NCBI GenBank assembly: GCA_934047225.1
Contig: OW203989.1
Location: 1,587,977-1,651,976 of the forward strand
Source of the DNA: Ypsolopha sequella
Lineage: Eukaryota > Arthropoda > Insecta > Lepidoptera > Ypsolophidae
DNA length: 64,000 bases
Direction of reading: 5' to 3'
The position numbers and the translations under genes are program-made. Positions 52,521 to 64,000 of this stretch are shown here, one piece after another (position 1 is the stretch's first letter; every line of letters begins with the position of its first letter). Under the pieces are notes generated by a model. The model was not told the DNA's origin, searched no databases, and saw nothing but the letters and a program-made list of their open reading frames with translations.

Positions 52521-53680
52521 ATGTGTTTTATTTATCGTAAAACCTGTCTGAATAATACCTTAGCTGGAAATATAACCATGGAACCATGTTCTAAATATTT
52601 TCTTTTGTTTCATTTCAGACTCTTTATTTTCTAGCATATGGTACCTCTATAAATTTATAATGCCATATAAATGCCTAACAGAGCCCAAACAAGCGCCCTA
52701 AATAAATCTAGATCCGTCGAATCTAGGTCGGCAGCTTAACTGGATCTTTTTCAAGACTTAGAGGATCGTTTTATGAATTCTACTCTTCTTATTTTTAGTT
52801 ACAAGAACGGTTTCTTTGAAAGAATTAAGCTAAGAACTTACCAAACTTATAGTTTTAAAAAGCCAAGTCAAAATTAAGTTCCCGGCAGTAAAAATGTGTA
52901 ACAAAAGATAACGAAAAATAGATATTACAGCTAAGAGGCACCTTGATTTTTGCGAGAAAACCTCGAAGTTTTAGTCAACTTCGATCACCTTATTTTAGTA
53001 GTAAAGTTACAAAAAATATTTATTATATAAATTATGGTTTACGTTTGTGCCCTAAAGTTTGTTCAATGAATAATATGACGAATGCAAAGACGAAGTGACC
53101 GTGTTTTCTCAGCAGTATCGTTCCCTTACTCGCTGACTGGTCTGAAACTCCGTGTCGGCTGAACCCACGACCTTCTGAAGGCATCACACCAAGGAACGTC
53201 ACGGGGGCGGGGCCTGATACGAGCAGCTAAAATGTTGCTTGAAATACTGTTTTCCTGGTAGGAGCACCTTTAACGGTTTTGCAGAATACTAGATGTACGT
53301 AGATAAAAAAAAATAAAATAAAAAGACATTTATTTAACACACCATTATAGACAAAGAATTATCAATGTTCTTAAACGTAAAGTTGTATGGCACTGTTAAA
53401 AAGGACGGTGGCTCAGCATATGTTCCTATACCAAAGGCTGTAAACGCTGTAATTCTGCCACCACCATTAAAAAACCTACTTAATTAACTTACTATTTACT
53501 TTAACCTAAACATTTACAATAAAATCAGCATATACTCGTAGTTAAAATATTAAAACAGAAAAACAATAAAATATTATTGCAATAGAATAAAATAATAATT
53601 TTGAATTGTTATGGGATATAAAATTGGGATATATATGTATATACTTTTACCAATATATAAACCTGTATTACATAATATAA
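52521..53680. other. Spacer
   Basis: AT-rich; no gene. A possible LINE/SINE tail (AAATAAAATAAAAAGACATT) near 53310 was not assigned. Confidence 0.3.
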
Positions 53681-53683
53681 TAT

Positions 53684-53858
53684 TAATGTAGTTTTAGTTT
53701 ATTAAAAGTTAATAATAAAAAGGTAAAAATGAGAATTTTACTCAAGATATATTAATTCTCAACTGATGCCGGGCCCAGTGGGGCCCAAAATATATTTTGA
53801 GTAAAATTCTCATTTTTACCTTTTTATTATTAACTTTTAATAAACTAAAACTACATTA
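53684..53858. repeat. Near-perfect 70-bp-arm hairpin
   Basis: Arms 53684-53753 and 53789-53858 are complementary at 69 of 70 positions; in RNA the mismatch on one strand becomes a G-U pair. The 35-nt loop contains GGGCCCAGTGGGGCCC. No coding frame. It could be a recent MITE or a source of double-stranded RNA. Confidence 0.9.
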
Positions 53859-55445
53859 AAAATCTTATAAAAAACAGACAAATATATATTTATCAAAAAA
53901 ATTATATATATTAACATTATAAATGGCTTTATAGTTGGCTTATAGGTGGCTTTTAATGAAACCACATAATCTACTGTTCGTACTAAACAAATTTCCAAAG
54001 AAATCTACCCGGTGAATTATTATTATTATTAATTTTGAAAACCTCTATGATTGTTGTACTGGCAGGTCCAACATTAATTTATTTGGGTAAGTGGTTCTGT
54101 GTGGTCAGTAGATTATGTAATTTCATGACGTCAAATAGAAAGACACCTGTCTATTTAAACCTGATACGAGTAAGTAAAAGCACTTTATCTGATTTCACTC
54201 TGTTGCCCGCACGTTGAGGGAAAAGCTTTGCCTTCGTTCTTTTTTCTCCAACTTCTTTCTTTAGTATGCTCTCTTTTTGGTCCCTCTCAAGTTAGTTTTG
54301 GAACATACGTAATTCCGTGGGATTTAAAAAAATATTTTTAAAACACCCAATTCCGTGTTGTAGGTTTCTTTGAAGCTTCCAGGTATTATCAAGCTTCATT
54401 ATACATGCATGTTTATTGTCATAAAATAAAAATAATAAAAATTCATTTACTTTAATATTTTCAAAATTCCTTTCACGAAGTTTTACATACAGAATACAAG
54501 AATATAAATATATAAATTCTAACACATTATAAAGCGTGTAAAATAAACAGCATTTTAAATACTATATTACATTAGTAACGAGAATCCCATAATATAACCG
54601 ATAATTTATACGAATCATAAGTCAATTGATTATTTATTACTTGATTGTAATTATCCATAAAAAAGTGTTATCGATGTTTCGTAGCGGTTTCATGTAGTTC
54701 AATAATATTTTATTCGCATACAACCTGGTTATATTTAAAAGTATTTGCCCTAAAAGACCTTTGTACCGGAAACCCAAAATCACTACTCATTTTAAATAAT
54801 ATTTTATGTTGAAACCTCCAATAGGGAATAGCGTCATTTTAGCTCTACCGAAAAATGCTTATCTGCAGAGCTGTATTTTGGTTCTGGAAATCGGAAAATT
54901 CCTTTTGTGAAAGTTCCCGCTTTATCTTAGCTTATACCTGTCCGCCTCGGAGCCTGACTTACGAAATTTGTGCGAGAAGAAGATACATTAATTATTGAGG
55001 ATTACTTACATTCATTTAGTTACAGAATGTTTGTTTGTACTACAAACAGGCGGGCGGAGATGTACAAAAAGATGTCAAAACAAGGTCTACGTAAATATTT
55101 TACCCGCTACGAAGTGCCTACGAGCGTAGCGTTATAAGTGCTCCGCTGCCCCCGACAATCGTATGCAGTGCCTTGCAGTAAGTTATGCAGCGGTACGGTT
55201 ATGTGTGTTATATAACTACAACTTGTGAGGCTTTGTGTGGGTACAACTATGATGGTTAAGCTGTCTTATGTTATAAACTTAAGTTTGTTTATAACACATT
55301 ATATTTTATCTCCAGCAAGACAAGTTATTTCCTAGATCAAAGGCGTTAAATATGTATAAATATCAAAAATCGTTCAAAGTAACAAGGGATTTATGTTGTT
55401 TTTCTACTGCCATTATGCAGAGGTATCTTCATAGTTTGATCTGTG
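53859..55445. other. AT-rich spacer
   Basis: No gene recognised. Confidence 0.35.
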
Positions 55446-55446
55446 T

Positions 55447-55792
55447 TATAATGTTACATTATAATGTTACATTATAACACCGCAATTCTGCGCTGTGATT
55501 GGCCAAATTTGTTATAACACCGCTAGAAAAACATTCACAAGCAACGACGAGTAAAAAACATAAGTTATTAAGGCACGTCCTCTTTTCTTGTTGTCGCTTC
55601 TGATTGGTTCCTTAGCAACAGTACTGTCAGACGCACTTGGACTTTATGAACGAGTGTATTTTTCTCATTTTTCATTAAATTGTTAGTTGAAAATATAATA
55701 AATAATGTCACATGAAGACGATATTTTTGATGGTCGTAGATAAAGTAATGTGTGCAAATGAACATAATTAGACATTGGGACACACTGTACCG
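55447..55792 (-). repeat. Foldback repeat family C, copy 3
   Basis: Reverse orientation: TTATAACACCGCAATTCTGC, TCTGATTGGTTCC and GACGATATTTTTGATGGTCG, ending ATTAGACATTGGGACACA. It breaks off at about 55792, so the second hairpin arm is missing. Confidence 0.65.
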
Positions 55793-56955
55793 TCGCAACC
55801 TGTGCAGGCACTAACGGAAGAATGGCTGATTTAGCAAAATTTGGGATTAATATTATTTCTTAAACTTTTTAATATTATTTCTTGGACTAACTATCAAGAG
55901 TATCTTATTTAGATATATTGGCATATTAAGCACTGTCAGATAGACAAACTTACTATTAATAGTAAAAGAATAAGGATTTTCGTAATACCTAGCGAGCTGA
56001 AGTATGTTTTAAATATGCACCTGTGGAAGGAACAAGCACTAAATTATAAGAAACCTCGTTGTAGAGAACATTACCACACTCAACACAGACACGCACTGAG
56101 GTATGTTCCAAGAACCAGGGAACTTAATAAAAGTGTACAACAATCTGATAACTGGTTCTTTAAATAAACACCCATACAAATAAATAAAATTGTAGTGGCT
56201 GTTTGGGATTTTGAAATAAAGGCTTTTTGTCACGCTCATATCGTTATTTGCACGTTAACAAAATCGAAACACGATTTTTTTTTTATTCTGACTAGACTGT
56301 CATTGGCAGGCAGACAACTTTTTAGAGAGTAATGAGAAATCTGTCACTGAAATTTGTTCTGCTTCACAAAAACAAAATCAACGCTGGCGAAGTCGTGGGT
56401 TGCTCATAGTTCAAATTAAACATGTTTACCGTTTCGGAGAATAAAAAAAAATTGTTGTTTTCAAAAACTTTACGTAAATGTACTGTTGAGGATGATTATA
56501 TAGGAACTATCGTTTAGATAATGCCAGTAACCATAATGTTAATTTAACTTCTCTTTTATAAAAAACCACCGTGCAATATAGCTTTTAACTGAATACTCAC
56601 TGCATTAATAATACTTCTGTAGCAATTTCTCCAGAAAGTCAAAACTGCAGGACCTCGCTGCCTGTAGTATAGCAATTACATGATTACGTAGTGTAAAGAA
56701 ATGATAGTAGTACTGCCACGTCGACGCGCACGGTGTGCGTGACGCCGGCGCGACCGGAACGGAAACTTTGAATTTAAATGTGGTCGGCTGTGATGTCGGA
56801 AAGTTAAATGGAACTGTTGGTTTGGAATGACGCATGGTTATAATGGAAACGTTTCAAGTTTCAATGAGTTCATGAAATAACTACGGAGTGTTTATTCTAG
56901 ATTTGAAGCGAGGATTAATTTAATTAATTCCTATTTTAAATGTTAATCTTTTAAT
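55793..56955. other. Spacer
   Basis: Nothing recognised. Confidence 0.3.
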
Positions 56956-56959
56956 ATTA

Positions 56960-57215
56960 ACTGACTTTGTGGTCTAGTAGTTCGAATGGCCACTAATGAC
57001 CGTGTAGGTCACGGGTTTCAATCCCGTAGGGGCTATTTTCTGTTCAGTGTACGTGGTTTGGAAAGCATGTTAGTATTTGTGACCAAAGCACGTCGACATG
57101 GCTCTACCCCTCACGCTGTGACGTAATAACCATCTGTGAGAGGTGGGTGTACGAGTGTGAACTTTCACAATCTATATTCTTAAATATCTCTGACACCCCT
57201 CAGGTATTGATATCG
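56960..57215 (+). mobile_element. tRNA-derived SINE, copy 6
   Basis: The head TGTGGTCTAGTAGTTCGAAT (A box) and CACGGGTTTCAATCCCGTAG (B box) is tRNA-like. The body GACGTAATAACCATCTGTGA...GTACGAGTGTGAACTTTCAC...CTGACACCCCTC and an end near GATATCGTGACAAATAC match the family. Confidence 0.7.
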
Positions 57216-57599
57216 TGACAAATACTTTTTACTTTAAATGATAAAAATGATAGACTTACAAAACTTTTTCTAAACAAAAAATGACCTTATGATTTTTTTT
57301 AACTAGTATTAGGTATATTTTCACAATTCCCTCACACTTTCCCTTCACAAAAAATCCCGCAGAATTTAGTTTTCTCCTGGATTATTAATGGTGTAAACTC
57401 ACAATAATTTCAATGATATATTCACTGGTTTACATTTGTCATTTAGCACCATCCGTGTACATTGAAGCCAGATTCATACACATTTGTTATTGACCTCCTT
57501 TGGAAGTTTGTTTTAAAATCACCTTGGCGAGTCTTATTTTTGGAAAAGCCAGTTTATACTTATTTCTGGTTTCTTTACAGTGTTGCTCAACAAGCCTTG

Positions 57600-58375
57600 G
57601 GAAAGACTCGAAATTTTTTCTGACATATCTGTTGTGTATTGAAAAACGTCGTATGAATCGCGTGAGTGTTGGGCATTACGACAGAAACTCAATGATCATA
57701 TCTTTAAGAGTCTTGGATTTGAGTTGCGCAATATGAGGGATCGCAAAGACCCTCTGGCTATAATGCTGGTATTCTATGCCTTGGTTCGGTCGAAACTGGA
57801 ATGTAGCTGTCTTGTATGGAATCCTCATGAAGCATCTTACACGTTAATGCTTGAGAAGGTACAATGAGTATTTTAATGTTTATGTACAAAAAATATTTTG
57901 GCTGTTATCTGTTTCTCTATCCGTCAACATTTTTACTCTGCATGTTGGGTATGACCTCTCTGGAATCTAGGCGTATTAGTTGTAAGTTAATTTTCACACT
58001 AAAGATTTTGAGAGGAGAAATCGCCTGTCCTGAGTTGCTTACTGGGCTGCTTCGGCTGTTTGCAGCGGCTAATTACATGCAATGGCGTTCGTGTCGGGAG
58101 CGCAAGTTGTTTGCCGTGCCCACCAGCTGCACGCACGCTCACGTTTATTCAGCAATTGTGTAAAATGACGGCAGTTCTCAATGCATTCTTAGAGTCCGAA
58201 CCGTCTGCTGACGTGTTCTTCGATAATAAAAGTCAATTAGTTTGTAAGTTAATTAGTTATTTTTTGGCTTTAAGTTATTTCAAATATTACGTTAATTTAA
58301 ATACTAAATCTAATAATTATTGTAATTGGGTTCATCCGTTATAATTATAATAAATAAATAATTAATTACACACGC
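57600..58375 (+). pseudogene. Jockey-like LINE: RT C-terminal remnant and 3' end
   Basis: Frames read LGFELRNMRDRKDPLAIM, FYALVRSKLECSCLVWNPHE, then a stop at 57866-57868 and a shift, followed by SLESRRISCKLIF, GEIACPELL and after another shift FLESEPSADVFFDN. This block order is that of Jockey-type reverse transcriptase C termini. The AATAAATAAATAATTAATTA stretch near 58346 is the likely tail. Multiple breaks show an old inactive copy. Confidence 0.65.
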
Positions 58376-60175
58376 AGTTTGGGCTGCAATCGAGCCTTAA
58401 CTCAATGGTATCATAGTGTACTGATATTAAATTTAGGTTTCTTTCTTTTTTTTATAGTTATTATATAATTGTTTTTAGTATTATTTTTAGTTAAGTTGTA
58501 TTTATGTTATTTAACTTACGTGATTAAAAATAATACCAATCAAATAAAGTACATGTAGTTAAATAAGTATTAAAAAATTAAGATGTATTTTGGAGCTCGC
58601 GTCGATTTATTATTATTTTTAGTACCAAAACAAATTGAAAACTTACCAAAAAATAAATGAAAATTACGGCTTTTATTAAGTTAAAGGCAAAATTAAACTT
58701 ACATATTATTATAAAAAAATATCCCTGTTGCATAACGATGTCTTACACAAAACCTCCTACCCACAACTTGTAACTGGCAATAGCAGACTATTTTAATAAA
58801 AATAACAGTAAGTTAAAGTAAAACAAACAAAACAATGGCTTTCTTTAATTCGATTTACATAATTACTTACAAAGTTGGCCCGGAAACGCAAAGACCTCTA
58901 GTTATGGTTACTTTATTCATGAGAGCTTAATGAAGCTAGGGTTTAAAAACAAAACGAATATTGAAAACGTATTATCATTTATTTATCTTATCAAACTTAT
59001 ATGTTTATAATATTGTAAAAAAAACTAAACCTTACCATAACTAAAACTATTAAATCTAAAAGTATTTCTACTCGAAATAAGATAAATAGCAATTGTTCAA
59101 TGGCTTTATATAGATTTGATTAAATAACCATTTTATTTCTGTTATATTATGCAATACAAGCCTTTTCTCCGCGGTTTCACCTGCACGAATGTAATTAATG
59201 ACAATGTCCCCAAACTATCAGTCTCCAAGGAACATGTCTAATTGTGTATGTCTAAGTAAAGAGAATATTAATAATAACAGTAAAAGAATTTGCAATATCG
59301 ATGTTGTAGTTCAAAGATTACCCTTTACAAACAAACAAACAAATTTTACCTCTTTAAATATTTATGAATGTACATAGTGTAGATAAAGATTGGTACAGTA
59401 CGGTATGAATAAATTTGTCATAACGCGAGTGCTATTTAAAAGTTAACGTTTTGAACGGAGTCCCGCGGATTAAAGCATTTTCGTTTTTATCCCTTCACAA
59501 TAAGTAACTTTGACAGGATAATTACTTTATGACACTTACTATAGTTCATTACAGGCACGGAAGCTCTCATGTTTACTTATTATAAATGAATTTCTTTATT
59601 ATGTACAAGAAATATAAATTATATATTATTTGATAAGTCTATCACACTTCACTTGACACTTCGCCAATCCTATGGCGACATAGGTCGCCTCTTGGGATTC
59701 TGGGATTCATACTATTATTTCTAAATCTACTTGTACTTGCGTGGTAGCGGAAACTGATTAATGAATAACATGAGAAATTTGTCACACTAATTATTGTTAT
59801 AACATAACGTATTTTTTACTGTGTGAGTAAATTATCTGTACTCTGATACTGACAACCCAAAAGCTCTACAATAATTTTTAAGTATGTGTAGACGTGTGAA
59901 CAATTCAGTCCCCTGTGAGTATTTTTTATTATAAAAAATATGTGCCATGACAAATCAAACCAAATTTGAACTAAATTTGAATTTATGTTTTATATTTGTT
60001 AAGATAACGCTGGAACAAAAAACGTTGGAATAGTGCAATTTTTTGGAAGTTTCTTAATTGGGAACTCACCATGGTTTTTAGTTTTTTGAATTGCGATGGT
60101 CAGTGCTAAAGTGGCCTATCTTTTTGAAACACAATAAATGTTTCATTTTGTCCAGAAAAGGTAGGCCACCTAAGT
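58376..60175. other. AT-rich spacer
   Basis: No gene or repeat family recognised. Confidence 0.35.
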
Positions 60176-60179
60176 GTTG

Positions 60180-60352
60180 ACTGCCTATATTTTTCATTAT
60201 GCTGTAATAGAGACTATTGTAACACATAAGCTGTGAAAAATTCAACTGTTTACCTACCTATTACGGCTTACACTACAGACCCCTGTGACAGACGGACAGG
60301 CAGTCGGCGGCTTAATAATAGGGTTGGCACCCTTTGGGTACGGAATCCTAAA
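60180..60352 (+). repeat. GGGTTCCGTACC family, copy 3
   Basis: TGTGACAGACGGACAGGCAG and CCTTTGGGTACGGAATCCTA match 63770-63865; the left end is worn. Confidence 0.55.
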
Positions 60353-60824
60353 ATTATATATGTTATTAATTATTAAGAAAAGAAAATATAGAAACAACAT
60401 TAAATTTTCGATTGTGGCATTTTTATAAAAACAATATTCTCAGATAAAGATATACGTTTTAAACACTAATTTCATAAATTGGGTCTTATAGGTCTGCAAA
60501 CAAGATCTATTATAGAATAAATGTGGTTAACTAGAAATGGTAACTCGCACTTTAAGTCCGTTGTATAACGAGTTCATTGACAACTTTGATGTCCATTCGT
60601 GGCTGAGAACTTTAGTTTCAACTTGCAAGATTAAAAATATATATGTTACATGTGAGTCTCTACTCTTAATTAAATGAGATTGCTGAATAAGTATTTTCGC
60701 AGTTCTTGTATGCAATATGTTGCTGTAGTAATTTTACTATAACATCTAGATGAACCCGATATGTTCCTACGTGTGAGTTTAGGACTTTTAATGAATACAT
60801 TGACACAAACACTGCTACGGAGAG

Positions 60825-61070
60825 TTTTTTGCTGCTACGCTGTCCCTACGCGGTACTACATTTACTACGCTGTGCTACGCCGAACAACGCGTTGCTATAC
60901 GTACAACCTGGTAATACGCAACAATCTAATCCAATTAATCAATCTAATTAGGACGCACTTCTACGTGGTGCTATACGTACTACGCGGTGCTACGCCAAAC
61001 AACGCGCTTCTACGCGGTGCTACACCTACTACGCGGTACTACATGTACTACGCGGTGCTACACGTACGAG
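60825..61070. repeat. Cryptic repeat of CTACGCGGTGCTAC-like words
   Basis: More than ten variants of TACGCGGT(G/A)CTAC(A/G) occur in irregular spacing, partly interrupted at 60905-60955. Frames across it are not supported as genes. Confidence 0.6.
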
Positions 61071-62985
61071 ATACTGGATTTTCCATCTGCGTTATTGCGT
61101 AAGTATTTTGGCATTAATATTTTCACTTATTTATTTCTAGTAGCTTTTTTGATAACTTCTATAAACAATATCATCTAGCTACGTTAAGAAGAAAATAGTC
61201 TCATAATCTGAAATAACTTGTTTACCCAGCAATGCGATATAAACAAACTGATGTAATCTCCACGCTCACAAGTTCACATGTTACCAAAGTCTCGGTCAAG
61301 ATAAGACCCACTGAGTTGTGACTAAATTGGCTGTCCGCTTTATTGTGCCCATTGCCTGATATAAAATGTTTTGTGCCCGAATTCCGTCGCTCAAACGGGC
61401 CATTGTAGCCTTGGGTTGGCCATCCTAGACAAAAATACCCTCGTCATTACCATAACTCTTAATGTAACGTAACAAGATTGTGTTTCGAACGGCAGTCGAG
61501 GGGGAATGGTATAAGTTTATTATTGACGGTATGGATTTGGCGCTATTTCTTCGTGATTCATTCTTTTGTGGTATTTCGTATTTTTAGAAAACAGGTTCTT
61601 TCATTTTTGATACAAATATCGCAAGATGAAAATGAAAAAGTTTCAAATTTGTGCGGCATTTGCGCTTATATAGAAACATTATTTTTTATGAAACCATTGA
61701 GTAATATAATTTTATACTAAAGAGTAATGAAATGTTACACAATTTTCAACCAAAAAATATCGATAATATTTAACTCGCTTAATTTAGATGAATTATTCTG
61801 AGATTTAATTTTCTTTAAAGTAAGAAGTTTTACAGTAGATATTTAAACCAGCCTACAGCTAAATCAATATCCTAGGTCATATAATTTTTTTCGTTTTTTT
61901 TTTAATTATTGTAAGAGTGCATTACAAACTAGAAAAGATCAATTGGAAACAAATTATTAAATAAACATTTACTCGCGCCTGTCTACTGATCCGGCTTGAT
62001 CCTGACACACCTCTTTCACTTCTTCTACAATTGCCAATTTGGTCGGCATAGGTCTTTCTGCGGTGGCAGTAATGATTTTTAAAAATATATGTTAAAAATA
62101 AGATTATGGTTGCGTATTTCATTGGAATTTATGCGCATTTCTGAGTTTAGAGCTTCTGCTTTACTTTGGATGCAAGATTCAGTTTAGAACTTCTGTCAAT
62201 TAATTCTTTTATAAGTATTTATGTAGGTAGTAATCATTTTCATTTATTTGAAATATCTTTATCTAAGCTTATTTTAAATTATTGCTAGTTAATTACAAAA
62301 CTTTTATATCAGAACATAAATATATTTATTATTCTTGTTTAAAATTTTAAAGCCTTTCTGCACACCTGCGTCTGTAACTTTCTAGTATTTCCTGTCGGGT
62401 TGACTGGGAGACAATGCTTTTAGCATTATTACCACCTATACGGTACACTTAACGGTAGTTTTGTGCAGTAAAGAATTTAGAAAGAAAGAAATAACCATTA
62501 CATTGTCAGTAAAAAGAAGTGAGCGCTAACGATTTTATTGTTACAGGAAAACGAACAAAGGCTTCAGAGCAAAGTGTAAAACGCAAAGCTTAAAGCAAAA
62601 AGCTTAAATAAAAGGAATAATCTTTTGCATGTTGACAATGGTCAGATTGATTGTAATCATCACTTTTAATTTACTTAATGTTGCTTCATTTACGTAACAA
62701 CAGATAAAAATATTTGAGAATTTGTTATTATAATAAAGCCAAACACCTGAGGTACCTGAACGAAATCCCCTCACAGACAGTTTTCATCGTGAAAATGATC
62801 GCGTTAAATGAAAGTTTCCTCACGTTATCGCAGATAATGTCTGAAAATATAGCCCGCCTTTAATTAGAAACGAGTCCACAGGGAGCGGGATACAAAACGA
62901 CCAAGAACATTTTACATTAACATCTGGTATGAAAAGTAAATTCCGATACAGTAATACGATCTCGCATACTCGTATGTTCACGTCC
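61071..62985. other. AT-rich spacer
   Basis: Nothing recognised beyond unsupported short frames. Confidence 0.35.
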
Positions 62986-62990
62986 CCTGT

Positions 62991-63222
62991 TTGTAACGGC
63001 GCAGTAATCGCTACAACTCAACAATTGTTTGTAACGTCGCAGTAATCGCTACAGCTCAACAATTGTTTGTAACGCCGTAGTAATCGCTACAACTCAACAA
63101 CTGTTCGTAACATCGTAGTAATCGCTACAACTCAACAATTCTTTGTAACGTAGCAGTAATCGCTACAACTCAACAATTGCTTGTAACGTCGTAGTAATCG
63201 CTACATCTTAACAATTGATACG
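62991..63222. repeat. 38-bp tandem repeat, six units
   Basis: Unit TTTGTAACGTCGCAGTAATC + GCTACAACTCAACAATTG; units differ mainly at CG(G/T)CGC(A/T)G positions. Confidence 0.9.
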
Positions 63223-63334
63223 CTGTATTGGCCCGCTACGTCGTAGTACGTTCCAAATCTAAGTATCTTAAGTAATGTGTTGTGTATGGTGACAAAAATA
63301 CAATTTCGCGAAAAAGTGAGATCTTTTGTGAAAA

Positions 63335-63590
63335 ACGGAATTATATCGTAAACACATCCCACTACGCGATCATACGAAACTGCGAATATGTCGCAGGTAA
63401 ATTGTTACATATGTCGCAGGTAAATTGTCAAGAGTCGTGAAATTATAATTTCACGTTAGTTTTTGTCAGGCATTTTATTATCTAACTTAAGCTTGTTAAA
63501 TTATAATTTCATGGGTTTCACAATTTACTTGCGACATATATAACAGTTTCGTATGATCGCATAATGGAACTGTGTTTACGATATAATTCG
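63335..63590. repeat. Foldback element with about 85-bp arms
   Basis: GAATTATATCGTAAACACA (left) pairs with TGTGTTTACGATATAATTC (right). Further in, CGATCATACGAAACTG pairs with CAGTTTCGTATGATCG, and ATGTCGCAGGTAAATTGT (present twice on the left) pairs with ACAATTTACTTGCGACAT. Confidence 0.75.
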
Positions 63591-63597
63591 CGCACGA

Positions 63598-63870
63598 AGG
63601 GTTCCGTACCATTATCTATAAAAACGGTAAAAATATCATGTTTGTTGTATGAGCCCCCTGTTGGAGCCCCCTTATTTATTTATTTTATTCTGTTTTTTAG
63701 TATTTGTTGTTATGGCGGCAACAGAAATACATCATCTATGAAAATTTCAACTGTCTACCTGTCACGGTTCATGAGATACAGCCTGGTGACAGACAGACAG
63801 ACAGGCGGACAGCGGAGTCTTAGTAATAGGGTCCCGTTGGTTACCTTTTGGGTACGGAACCCTAAAAACC
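63598..63870 (+). mobile_element. MITE with GGGTTCCGTACC ends, best copy
   Basis: Starts AAGGGTTCCGTACC and ends GGGTACGGAACCCTAAAA, inverted copies of each other. The GACAGACAGACAGGCGGACA and GGAGTCTTAGTAATAGGGTC block is a very common moth repeat. The frame through it is not a gene. Fragments lie at 15770, 29330, 41344 and 60180. Confidence 0.65.
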
Positions 63871-64000
63871 AACAAAAAAGCATTCATTGCTTATTTTTTT
63901 TTATTATTCATTGCATTTTATGATTTTTATGATATTATTTTGGGTTTTATTATTGTCCTGAATATCAAATAATATCAATGGATAATGTATTAATGTGATA

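Noticed and set aside
56962..57035. Functional tRNA gene
   Set aside because: Has A- and B-box-like words but poor stems, and continues into a SINE body shared with other copies.
57500..57736. Host gene fragment near 57.5 kb
   Set aside because: Neighbouring frames read as a broken Jockey-type reverse transcriptase tail.

Overview
The window looks like a stretch of a lepidopteran (moth or butterfly) nuclear genome. The evidence is short exons with GT-AG introns, AT-rich spacer, BEL/Pao retrotransposons, Helitrons with CTAG ends, RTE and CR1/Jockey-like LINE tails, tRNA-derived SINEs, TA-flanked MITEs and several tandem arrays. The species cannot be fixed from the sequence. All family names come from reading the sequence against remembered family features; no search was run.

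Only one convincing host gene is present. It is a five-exon plus-strand gene (11509-22676, 279 codons) encoding a secreted stand-alone glycosyltransferase domain of the lysyl hydroxylase/PLOD (LH3) type. The reading frame closes exactly across all four introns, and the metal- and sugar-nucleotide-binding residues D92/D95, D173/D174 and H236 are kept. The hydroxylase part of PLOD proteins is absent. Its introns are full of repeats, including a 3-kb satellite of about 44-bp monomers in intron 4.

Two full-length BEL/Pao LTR retrotransposons are present, both on the plus strand. BEL-1 (1867-9579) has 399-bp LTRs differing at one base, a TATAT target duplication, and gag and pol in the same frame separated by a single UGA followed by CUA, a context known for stop-codon readthrough. 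BEL-2 (32044-38875) has 463-bp LTRs with no difference seen, a GGTAC target duplication and one uninterrupted gag-pol ORF of 1772 codons. BEL-1 sits in a nest: a mariner copy (halves at 2-373 and about 9600-9998) was split by a LINE 3' fragment, which was then hit by a long-TIR element and by BEL-1.

Layout: 1-10000, the nested transposon stack; 10300-10640, LINE remnant; 11400-22830, the glycosyltransferase gene with repeat-laden introns; 22800-32040, repeats (MITE, complete Helitron, LINE and foldback pieces); 32044-38875, BEL-2; 38960-44800, LINE, SINE and RTE remnants and a 23-bp array; 45197-49485, a 4.3-kb array of about 153 copies of a 28-bp unit with a 280-bp higher-order period; 49486-64000, mostly unannotatable AT-rich DNA with LINE/SINE remnants, a near-perfect 70-bp-arm hairpin at 53684-53858, and a cluster of tandem and foldback repeats near 63 kb.

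The items most worth a second look are the UGA-CUA gag/pol junction, the stand-alone PLOD-type glycosyltransferase, the 28-bp higher-order array and the 70-bp hairpin.
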